This document shows positions 1 to 4,906 of a stretch of 10,765 nucleotides of DNA, piece by piece. Numbering within the stretch: position 1 is the first letter of the stretch; every line of letters begins with the position of its first letter. The notes below the pieces were generated by a model. The model saw only the letters and a program-made list of their open reading frames with translations, made no database searches and was not told the DNA's origin. This stretch comes from Mycobacterium sp. (GTDB lineage Bacteria; Actinomycetota; Actinomycetes; Mycobacteriales; Mycobacteriaceae). A program made the translations under genes and the position numbers. The stretch is taken from positions 1-10,765 of the forward strand of contig JAOPWF010000835.1 of NCBI GenBank assembly GCA_025965815.1, in the 5' to 3' direction.

Positions 1-82
1 GTAACTCGACGATGTTCGTCTCGTCGTCGACGACGAGGACCCGGGCGTCCGGTTTTGACTCTGATGTCGCTGGCATTGCCAT
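1..82 (-). CDS. phoP: PhoP-like two-component response regulator, N-terminus (partial)
   Basis: The reverse strand from 82 reads MAMPATSESKPDARVLVV, then DDETNIVEL, and runs off the left edge, so only 27 residues are visible. ARVLVVDDE is the first beta-strand and the acidic Asp-Asp pair of a receiver domain, which helps hold Mg2+ near the phosphorylated Asp. As I remember it, ARVLVVDDEANIVELL is the start of the M. tuberculosis PhoP receiver domain, so this differs at one visible position. PhoP is the DNA-binding partner of the sensor kinase PhoR and controls cell-envelope lipids, acid response and virulence. I chose the ATG at 82 because GGGGAG lies about 9 bases upstream; the ATG at 76 would also be possible. 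The PhoP box at 127-144 supports the identity and suggests autoregulation. Another OmpR-family regulator remains possible because the DNA-binding domain is outside the window. Confidence 0.72.
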   Translation of the reverse strand, partial: MAMPATSESKPDARVLVVDDETNIVEL

Positions 83-126
83 ACCGCCAATCTCCCCGCA
101 TGCCCTTGCATACATCCTGCACGTGG

Positions 127-144
127 CCTGTGAAGTTGCTGTGA
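127..144 (-). promoter_or_regulatory. PhoP box between phoP and the divergent repeat-protein gene
   Basis: The plus strand reads CCTGTGA-AGTT-GCTGTGA, which on the minus strand is TCACAGC-N4-TCACAGG. The published M. tuberculosis PhoP motif is two direct 7-bp repeats, TCACAGC, with a 4-bp spacer, so this matches at 13 of 14 positions with the exact spacing. It lies 44 bases upstream of the phoP start. A possible minus-strand -10 (TATGCA, 107-112) would put the -35 region inside the box. The site could serve phoP autoregulation, the divergent gene at 210, or both. The match is seen directly; binding is inferred. Confidence 0.68.
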
Positions 145-209
145 GTTTAGTCCGACGAGTCCCCGGCGAAGCGCTCAGGGGCCCCATGCTGCGCCAATAC
201 ACTGGGGCG

Positions 210-962
210 ATGGACCTCGGCAAGAACCTTGCGTCGCTCGCCACCGCTCCCGTCCGGATCGGGCTCGCGGTCGCCGAAACCGGCCTCGACGTCGCAGGCG
301 GGGCGCTCGGTATGGCGCAGCGAACGCTCGGTGACGCCGGCGCGCGCACCAGGTCGCCGTCTGTCGCCGGGTTCTTCGGACTCGAGGACACCCTGGAGCG
401 GGCCAATCGGCTCACGCACCTGATCGATGACGACGCGCCACTGGGCCGGGCGCTGGCACCGGACGGCCCGCTCGACCGGCTGATGCGCCCCGGCGGTGTG
501 GTGGATCGGCTGACCGCGCCCGGCGGCGTGCTGGACCGGCTGACCGAAGAAGGCGGCGGCCTGCAGCGGGCACTGGCGCCCGGCGGCCTGGTCGATCAAC
601 TGCTCGCCGATGACGGCCTGATCGAGCGGGTGCTCGCCGAGGACGGCCTGGCCGACCGGCTGCTTGCCGAGAATGGGTTGGTCGACAAGCTGACCGCGAG
701 AAATGGTCCACTCGAGCAACTGGCGGATGTCGCGGACACGCTGAACCGGCTGGCACCGGGGCTGGAGGCGCTCGCTCCGACCATCGACACGCTGCGGGAC
801 GCCGTGACCACGCTGAGCCGGGTGGTGAACCCGCTGAGCAATATCGCCGACCGGATCCCGATGCTGCCGCGGCGTCCGGCCCGGCGCTCACCGCCGCGGA
901 CCGTGCCATCGGAGCGGGTACTGCGGGCCGAGGCCGAGCGTCACCGCGACGAGGACATCTGA
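210..962 (+). CDS. Uncharacterised protein with ten tandem decapeptide repeats
   Basis: A 250-residue protein I cannot assign to a functional family. It starts MDLGKNLASLATAPVRIGLA; residues 1-45 are mildly hydrophobic and Gly/Ala-rich without a clear signal peptide. Residues 74-173 are ten 10-residue repeats, roughly xDGLxDRLLA. A helical part (about 174-220) follows, then a basic, Pro/Arg-rich tail (MLPRRPARRSPPR) ending in an acidic stretch. I chose the ATG at 210 because the protein reads naturally from there, though the ribosome site is weak. The ATG at 186 (258 residues) has AGGGG upstream and is the main alternative. From memory, M. tuberculosis also has a short divergent hypothetical gene (Rv0756c) beside phoP, so this may be its orthologue; that is unchecked. 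It ends 25 bp before tRNA-Thr. Confidence 0.82.
   Translation: MDLGKNLASLATAPVRIGLAVAETGLDVAGGALGMAQRTLGDAGARTRSPSVAGFFGLEDTLERANRLTHLIDDDAPLGRALAPDGPLDRLMRPGGVVDRLTAPGGVLDRLTEEGGGLQRALAPGGLVDQLLADDGLIERVLAEDGLADRLLAENGLVDKLTARNGPLEQLADVADTLNRLAPGLEALAPTIDTLRDAVTTLSRVVNPLSNIADRIPMLPRRPARRSPPRTVPSERVLRAEAERHRDEDI
429..728 (+). repeat. Ten in-frame 30-bp repeats encoding decapeptides
   Basis: Ten consecutive units of exactly 30 bp each encode variants such as PGGVVDRLTA, PGGVLDRLTE, PGGLVDQLLA, DDGLIERVLA, EDGLADRLLA and ENGLVDKLTA. Gly at position 3, Leu/Val at 4 or 5, an acidic or polar residue at 6 and Leu at 8 recur. The DNA units have diverged while the period is unbroken, which points to selection on the protein and not to recent slippage. 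An amphipathic helix-turn repeat is possible but not shown. Confidence 0.85.
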
Positions 963-987
963 CCCGATAGGCTGTCAGCCGGTTCTC

Positions 988-1059
988 GCCTCCTTAGCTC
1001 AGTGGTAGAGCACTCGCCTTGTAAGCGAGCGGTCGTCAGTTCAATCCTGACAGGAGGCT
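988..1059 (+). tRNA. tRNA-Thr (TGT anticodon)
   Basis: A complete 72-base cloverleaf can be drawn by eye. The acceptor stem is GCCTCCT (988-994) with AGGAGGC (1052-1058) and discriminator T at 1059. The D-arm contains AGCTCAGTGGTAGAGC. The anticodon stem is CTCGC/GCGAG with loop CTTGTAA and anticodon TGT at 1020-1022. The T-arm is GTCAG-TTCAATC-CTGAC. CCA is not encoded. The 3' part from 1014 is duplicated downstream at 4230-4277 and partly at 4872-4900, so this gene appears to be the integration target of the accessory DNA that follows. Confidence 0.95.
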
Positions 1060-1061
1060 CA
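1014..1061 (+). repeat. Putative attachment-site core inside tRNA-Thr (copy 1)
   Basis: The 48 bp from the anticodon stem to just past the tRNA 3' end recur in direct orientation at 4230-4277 with 44 identities. Tyrosine integrases commonly use the anticodon-to-3'-end part of a tRNA gene and leave one intact gene plus a displaced 3' fragment. That is the layout seen here. The site assignment is inferred. Confidence 0.72.
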
Positions 1062-1218
1062 GTTCAAAAAGTTCTTCTAGCTACGAAAACACCCTGGGCG
1101 GCGCCGAATCTGTGTTCGACTGGCCGGTTCGGTTCCACGACGGTGTCACAGACTCCCGCGTGAGCGTAGCCTCGATCTGCCCTTGGTTTGGCCTGCCGCG
1201 GAAAAGAGAAGGTCCGAC

Positions 1219-2820
1219 ATGATTGGCGTTCGGCAAGCAACGATCGACCTGTTCCGCGCGTACGGGCTGACCACCTGGTTCGGCAACCCCGGCTCATCGG
1301 AGCTGACCCTGCTGGAGGATTTTCCTGAAGATTTCCGCTATGTGCTGGGACTCCAGGAGATGGTGCCGGTAGGGATGGCCGACGCCTATGCCCAGATCAC
1401 CGGACGACCCGCTGTGGTCAACGTTCACACCGCTCCAGGCATGGGCAACTCCCAGGGTGCGCTCTACAACGCATTCGTCAACAAGACCCCGCTCATCGTC
1501 ACCGCCGGAAACCAGCGCCGCTTCATGCAAAACCAGTACTGCCTGCTGACCAACATCGAGCCCACGACGGTGCCCAAGCCGTTCGTGAAGTGGGCGGCTG
1601 AACCGGCAATCGCGAGCGAGGCTCCCGCTGTGCTCGCCCACGCCATCCACCTGGCCACAAGCCCACCGATGGGCCCGGTGTTCGTCTCGCTGCCGATGGA
1701 CGACATGCAGGCCGAACTCGACGACACCCAGGCCGCGGACATCGCCGCGGTGCGCGACCGCAAAGTCACCCAAGCGGTCGGCTTTCCCACAGATCTCGCC
1801 GAGCAGATCTGTACGCGCATCGAAGCCGCGACATCACCGGCGCTGATTGTGGGTGGCGACGTCGAACGCTACGGGGCGTGGGACGCGGCGATCAGGTTGG
1901 CCGAAAGCACCCAGTCTGTCGTGTGGACGGCCCCGCTGACCGGATGGAGCGGATTCCCTGAGAATCACCCGTTGTACCAGGGCATGCTGCCGCCCGGTGC
2001 CGGATGGATCTCCCAAGCGCTAACCGGACGCGATCTCGTACTGGTGATCGGGGCTCCGGTGTTCCGGTACTACCCGCGAGTCCCCGGACCCTATCTGCCC
2101 GCAGGCACAAGCCTTATTCACATCACCAACGATCCCGACGAAGCCGCCCGCGCCCCGGTCGGGGACGCGATCATCGCCGACCTGCGCAGCGCCGCCGAGG
2201 CCCTACTCGCTGCGGCCAAACCAACCCAGCGGCCCGCTCCACCGCCGCGCGCCCCGATCCCCGACATCGAGCACGCGGAAACACCGCTCAAACCCGAAAC
2301 GCTATAGGCGGCCGTCGGGCATGCCGCACCCCCAGACACGCTGTGGGTCAGCGAGGCCGGCAGCAACGAGTTCCCCATCACTAACGGTATCCGGCCCGGC
2401 AACCCGTTCTCGCACTTATCAGCCGCCGGTGGCGGACTGGGCTTTGGGCTACCTGCTGCCGTTGGCGCTCAACTTGCCGCGCCGGATCGCCCCGTGGTGG
2501 CGTTGATGGGCGACGGTTCCATGCATTACGCGATCACCGCGCTGTGGACAGCGGCGCATTACCGGATCCCGGTGACCATCGTGGTCGCATCCAACGCCGA
2601 ATACGGGGTCCTCAAAGAGTTCGGCAAGTGGGAGAAAACGCCGGGGGTTCCCGGCCTGGACCTGCCCGGGCTGAATGTCGTAGGCACCGCCGCCAGCTAC
2701 GGCGTGGACGCCCACGAAGCACACACCACCGACGAGGTCATCAAGCTCGTGGAATCGGGCATCGCCGATCGCGGGCGACCTACCCTTGTCAACGCGCGCA
2801 CCATCCCAGTTGATACCTAA
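1219..2820 (+). pseudogene. mdlC: Benzoylformate decarboxylase, interrupted by one in-frame TAG
   Basis: The frame encodes a thiamine-diphosphate (ThDP) enzyme like benzoylformate decarboxylase, which turns benzoylformate into benzaldehyde and CO2 in the mandelate pathway. It is one continuous frame of 533 codons (Pseudomonas putida enzyme: 528) broken only by TAG at 2305-2307, codon 363. Visible residues are Ser26 and Glu28 in GNPGSSE, Glu47, His70 in VNVHTAPGMGN, and the ThDP/Mg motif GDGS (431-434) ending at Asn459. The second active-site His (281 in P. putida, FRYH) is Tyr285 here (FRYY). Start: ATG at 1219 with GAGAAGG seven bases upstream; TTG at 1183 is less likely. The stop removes the cofactor-binding third domain, so the 362-residue product should be inactive. 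A downstream GTG (2494) could yield only a fragment. Possible causes are recent mutation, sequencing error or readthrough. No mandelate-pathway partner is adjacent. Confidence 0.86.
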
Positions 2821-3215
2821 ATCCACTGACACCGTGCGGAATTGAACGCTCACGTTGTCCACTCGACAACCAGGTCGGGCTGGCCCAGCCGATCCTGACC
2901 GACCCTTACGCAACACCGCCCTCAGCGGAAAGCGCCCCCGCGCCCGCGTTGTCAGCCACGAGCCGCGGCGCGGAGGTGCTGTCACGCAGACTGCCGAAGC
3001 GGCGAGCAAGACTTTTCAAGACTTGCTAAGCGGACAGAGAATGCCGGGCGTCGACATAGTAAATGAGTCGGTGGACACCGGCGGGCACGGTGGTTCTAGA
3101 TCATTCGAGCAGGCCCTTCGCTGGGCGTGGGGGCTCCCGGCCGTCTAGCGCGTGTAGTGCAGCGTCGCTCTTGTTGGGCCGCCCCCATCCACCACCGGTC
3201 ACCACGATGTGTCAC
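2821..3215. other. Intergenic stretch with hairpins, no convincing gene
   Basis: These 395 bp lie between the decarboxylase stop and the toxin stop on the opposite strand. Two hairpins follow the decarboxylase: GTTGTC/GACAAC with a 5-base loop (2854-2870), and GGCTG/CAGCC with a 3-base loop (2878-2890). They may act as a weak terminator, but no T-run follows. A plus-strand frame ending at 3148 reads plausibly from about 2981 (VTQTAEAASKTFQDLL) yet has no good start or ribosome site. It may be a gene remnant; I do not recognise it. Confidence 0.45.
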
Positions 3216-3602
3216 TCAGGAAGGGTGGCGGGCTGTCGCCTCGCCACGCTCCTGTGCCCTGTGGATGCCAAGAATGAGGGCCAGGGCATCTTCGATTTCG
3301 CCCATCGTGCCGGACCTGATGGTGCCGAGTCGTTCCACTAGGCGGGTGCGGGCGACTGCGCGGATGCTGCGGCAGACGGCGACGCTATCAGTATCCACAC
3401 CTTCAGCGGGCGAGACGGGTGGCCGCAGTGGGGTGCGCGAGCGGGAGCTTGACACCGGCACGACCACGACGAGTTCGTCGTCGATGCCGGTGAGTAGCTC
3501 GTCGACGGACACGACTACGGCGGGGCGATGTTTGCCGGGCTCACCGGCGCGAGCCGCGCCAAGGCTGACCAGCCAGAGGTCTCCCCGTCGCGGCTCAGGC
3601 AA
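3216..3602 (-). CDS. MazF-type endoribonuclease toxin
   Basis: A 128-residue protein of the usual MazF size. It begins [15 protein letters not shown], where RRGDLWLV is the conserved first strand of the family, followed by [14 protein letters not shown], the conserved second segment with the RP pair. MazF toxins cut single-stranded RNA at short specific sequences and halt translation unless bound by the antitoxin. I chose a TTG start at 3602: it places RRGDLW near the N-terminus, as expected, and overlaps the antitoxin stop by 8 bp, the normal layout for a coupled pair. A longer frame up to 3764 only adds low-complexity sequence that shadows the antitoxin gene. The pair lies inside the putative tRNA-Thr element and could stabilise it. 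RNA target sequence cannot be predicted. Confidence 0.85.
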   Translation of the reverse strand: MPEPRRGDLWLVSLGAARAGEPGKHRPAVVVSVDELLTGIDDELVVVVPVSSSRSRTPLRPPVSPAEGVDTDSVAVCRSIRAVARTRLVERLGTIRSGTMGEIEDALALILGIHRAQERGEATARHPS

Positions 3603-3831
3603 GGCCGTCGCCTGCGGTGTCCTGCCAATCGCGGTCCTCCTCGCGGACGGCGTGGGCAGTCGCTTCGGCCTGGGTGGCGTCGCGTTCGGCGCGGAAGATC
3701 GCCTGGCGCTCGGTCTGGGAGGCCAGTTCGGTGAGGAGAGCGGAGATCGAGATCCCTCGTTCACGGGCTTGGGCGGCTAGGCGGTCACGAGTCTGGATTG
3801 AAACCCTGATCGTCGTCGTGGAGGTAGACAT
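3595..3831 (-). CDS. MazE-type ribbon-helix-helix antitoxin
   Basis: A 78-residue protein. Residues 7-38 ([20 protein letters not shown], then [11 protein letters not shown]) have the strand-helix-helix pattern of ribbon-helix-helix DNA-binding proteins. The acidic, Ala-rich C-terminal half would wrap the toxin. It starts at the ATG at 3831 with no ribosome site; TAGACT (minus strand, at 3838-3843) lies six bases upstream, so a leaderless mRNA starting at the ATG is likely, which is common in mycobacteria. Its 3' end overlaps the toxin start, so the two are co-transcribed and probably co-translated. It should neutralise the toxin and repress the shared promoter through the palindromes at 3824-3855. 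Confidence 0.83.
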   Translation of the reverse strand: MSTSTTTIRVSIQTRDRLAAQARERGISISALLTELASQTERQAIFRAERDATQAEATAHAVREEDRDWQDTAGDGLA

Positions 3832-3855
3832 AAATGTAGTCTACTTGTGTCTACA
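3824..3855 (-). promoter_or_regulatory. Promoter and palindromic operator of the toxin-antitoxin pair
   Basis: Several related half-sites are packed into 32 bp: GTAGACA (3824-3830) and TGTCTAC (3848-3854) form an inverted repeat flanking GTAGTCTAC (3836-3844), itself a palindrome around its central base. The group covers the antitoxin start codon and the putative -10 TAGACT. This is the arrangement expected of autorepression by a ribbon-helix-helix antitoxin, whose dimers bind short spaced half-sites. The repeats are seen; the regulator is inferred. Confidence 0.66.
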
Positions 3856-4094
3856 CCCAGTCGGTCGTGGAGACAATCCGGCGCTTGGACACCGGCGCAG
3901 TAGACGCCGCATGCGAGACAGCTTTTCCTGGGCGTGGCCGGCGGTGTCCTGATGGGCACATCCACCGCCATCACGGCGCCCCCGCCGATTGCGGCGCCCC
4001 CGCCGGCGGCGACATCCAGCACCACCGCGACGGTGGATCCCTCCGGCAGGCTTCGAACCAGAACCACAGAATCTCGTACGAAAGTACCACTAAT

Positions 4095-4126
4095 TTTGCC
4101 GTCACTTTGCCGTCACTTTGCCGTCA
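4095..4126 (+). repeat. 11-bp tandem repeat TTTGCCGTCAC, about 2.9 copies
   Basis: TTTGCCGTCAC occurs at 4095-4105 and 4106-4116, and TTTGCCGTCA at 4117-4126. The array lies about 100 bp inside the displaced tRNA-Thr fragment. Phage-type tyrosine integrases bind short direct repeats (arm-type sites) at this sort of distance from the crossover core, so this may be part of the old attP arm. The repeat is seen; the role is inferred. Confidence 0.6.
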
Positions 4127-4163
4127 ACCCCCGCGGATCAGGGCGAACAACGGCGAACTGTCA

Positions 4164-4177
4164 CGAATGCGCATTCG
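4164..4177. repeat. Perfect 14-bp palindrome
   Basis: CGAATGCGCATTCG reads the same on both strands. It lies 52 bp left of the displaced tRNA copy and 37 bp right of the 11-bp repeat array, inside the presumed attachment-site arm. It could be a recombinase, excisionase or regulator site; nothing in the sequence decides between them. Confidence 0.5.
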
Positions 4178-4229
4178 CAGGTGGCGGGCATGCATGAATA
4201 AGTGCGAACCCAGCCGAACTCGGCTTCGA

Positions 4230-4277
4230 TCGCCTTGTAAGCGAGCGGTCATCGGTTCAATCCCGATAGGAGGCTCA
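4230..4277 (+). repeat. Displaced tRNA-Thr 3' end (copy 2), putative att site
   Basis: These 48 bp match 1014-1061 at 44 positions and run from the anticodon stem through the acceptor 3' strand. The 5' half of a tRNA is absent, so this is not a functional gene. All four differences lie in the T-stem: GTCAG/CTGAC in the intact gene is ATCGG/CCGAT here. They pair with each other, so stem pairing is kept. This suggests the copy once belonged to a working tRNA-Thr, either the original host gene end or that of another lineage carried on the element. Confidence 0.78.
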
Positions 4278-4369
4278 CAACACGCCACTGCGAAATCACC
4301 ACGATTCGGCGATCGGGCAGGGCGCCACACCCTCGGCCGGCACGGTCCACCCGGCCGCAGGCGAAATTG

Positions 4370-4385
4370 GAGTAGTTGACTACTC
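4370..4385. promoter_or_regulatory. Inverted repeat, possible operator upstream of the DUF3303-like gene
   Basis: GAGTAGT-TG-ACTACTC is a perfect 7-bp inverted repeat with a 2-bp centre, 90 bp upstream of the ATG at 4476. Its size suits a dimeric helix-turn-helix regulator. TTGACT within it resembles a -35 box, but I find no good -10 at the right spacing. No regulator gene is adjacent. Confidence 0.45.
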
Positions 4386-4475
4386 GGAAGACTGAGCAGG
4401 CCTGGGGAGGACACTGTGAGCCGTGCGGGTTACGCACAGGCAACCAGGCCACGACCCTATTCCTTGGAGGAAGAA

Positions 4476-4787
4476 ATGAAATACGTGGTTTCGATGACCT
4501 TCCGGCTGAACGGCTCCGCAACAGACAACGAGGCGGCTCAGCGGCGAATTTTGGACTTGTATTCCAAGTGGACGCCACCAGACAGCACGACATTCCACCA
4601 GTTCGTCGGCCGGATCGACGGCGCTGGAGCGTTCTCCGTAGTGGAGACCGACAACCCGGCCGACCTGATGGACACCACCAGCAAGTTCGGCCCGTACGTC
4701 GATTACCAGATCTACCCTGTCCTCGACATCGCCGAGACGGTGCGGGTAGCGCAGGAAGCCATTGAGTTCAGGGAATCGATCAGCTGA
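4476..4787 (+). CDS. DUF3303-like small protein
   Basis: A 103-residue protein starting MKYVVSMTFRLNGSATDNEA. The pattern fits the DUF3303 family of small alpha/beta (ferredoxin-like) proteins of unknown function: an N-terminal strand, a helix with AAQRRILDLYSKW, then FHQFVGRIDGAGAFSVVETDN and YVDYQIYPVLDI. No catalytic motif, signal peptide or membrane segment is visible. The ATG at 4476 has a strong ribosome site, GGAGG, five bases upstream. A GTG at 4416 also has GGGGAGG before it and would add 20 residues, but the family-like sequence begins at the ATG. It is the only gene between the two displaced tRNA-Thr fragments and is followed by a hairpin terminator. The family assignment is from recalled sequence pattern; function unknown. 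Confidence 0.78.
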   Translation: MKYVVSMTFRLNGSATDNEAAQRRILDLYSKWTPPDSTTFHQFVGRIDGAGAFSVVETDNPADLMDTTSKFGPYVDYQIYPVLDIAETVRVAQEAIEFRESIS

Positions 4788-4800
4788 ACCACGAAACGCA

Positions 4801-4829
4801 AAAGGGGTCGCACCTGGGGCGGCCCCTTT
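4801..4829 (+). terminator. Hairpin terminator after the DUF3303-like gene
   Basis: AAAGGGGTCGC (4801-4811) pairs with GGGCGGCCCCTTT, using 4819-4829, to give an 11-bp stem with one G-T pair and a 7-base loop. It begins 13 bases after the stop. No T-run follows beyond TTT, which is usual for mycobacterial intrinsic terminators. Confidence 0.75.
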
Positions 4830-4871
4830 ACTGTCCTGACGGCGTGGGCATCAAATCCACTCCACCCGTTA

Positions 4872-4900
4872 GTCGTCAGTTCAATCCCGACAGGGGGCTC
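4872..4900 (+). repeat. Second displaced tRNA-Thr 3' end (copy 3)
   Basis: These 29 bp match 1032-1060 of the intact tRNA-Thr at 27 positions and cover the T-arm and the 3' acceptor strand. One change breaks a T-stem pair (GTCAG with CCGAC), and the other turns AGGAGGC into AGGGGGC. The fragment is shorter and more decayed than copy 2, as expected for an older displaced end. It ends 6 bp before the stop codon of the mmpL gene. Confidence 0.68.
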
Positions 4901-4906
4901 CAGGCA

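Larger units (their letters stand above)
1062..4229. mobile_element. Putative integrated element I at tRNA-Thr (no integrase seen)
   Basis: This segment lies between the intact tRNA-Thr and the 48-bp displaced copy of its 3' end. Its cargo is an amber-split benzoylformate decarboxylase gene and a MazEF-type toxin-antitoxin pair. Short tandem repeats and a palindrome sit just inside the right boundary. It contains no recognisable integrase, excisionase or transposase, so it is either a remnant or was moved by a recombinase encoded elsewhere. The stretch 1062-1218 before the first gene is AT-richer just after the tRNA; I see no gene or convincing promoter there. The boundaries are inferred from the repeats only. 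Confidence 0.6.
3856..4229. other. Non-coding right end of element I with a decayed gene
   Basis: No intact gene is convincing in these 374 bp. A plus-strand frame at 3913-4060 reads ARQLFLGVAGGVLMGTSTA followed by Pro/Ala/Thr-rich sequence, like a secretion signal plus linker. The only nearby ATG (3911) is one frame off, so it may be a frameshifted remnant of a small exported protein. A 13-bp direct repeat, GGCGCCCCCGCCG, occurs at 3975-3987 and 3993-4005 within it. The right half holds the repeats listed separately. Confidence 0.4.
4278..4871. mobile_element. Putative integrated element II carrying one gene
   Basis: This 594-bp stretch lies between two displaced tRNA-Thr 3' ends in the same orientation. 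It holds a short palindrome, one DUF3303-like gene and a hairpin terminator. The layout suggests a second, older insertion at the same tRNA, now reduced. It is far too small to have been an autonomous element. It could instead be a by-product of deletion between sites or of fragment duplication. Boundaries are inferred from the repeats. Confidence 0.45.

Noticed and set aside
147..719. Long minus-strand frame opposite the decapeptide repeats
   Set aside because: It is a mirror of the 30-bp repeat unit in a high-GC gene, with biased codons and no family pattern.
3603..3764. N-terminal extension of the MazF-type toxin to 3764
   Set aside because: It shadows the antitoxin gene and is low-complexity; MazF proteins start shortly before the RGDLW motif.
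3127..3780. Plus-strand frame of 217 residues across the toxin-antitoxin genes
   Set aside because: It is antisense to two genes with clear family motifs and has itself only Arg/Ser/Gly-rich composition.
3975..4005. Two 13-bp GGCGCCCCCGCCG copies as a CRISPR-like array
   Set aside because: Only two copies with a 5-bp gap exist; this is low-complexity Pro/Ala coding-type sequence.
3777..4067. Minus-strand frame of 96 residues upstream of the antitoxin
   Set aside because: It overlaps the toxin-antitoxin promoter and start, is Gly/Arg-rich and shows no ribosome site or family pattern.
4230..4277. A second functional tRNA-Thr gene
   Set aside because: Only the part from the anticodon stem to the 3' end is present; the sequence before 4230 cannot form the acceptor 5' strand or D-arm.
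4416..4475. GTG start at 4416 for the DUF3303-like gene
   Set aside because: It has a fair ribosome site, but the conserved part begins at the ATG at 4476, which has a better one; kept only as an alternative.
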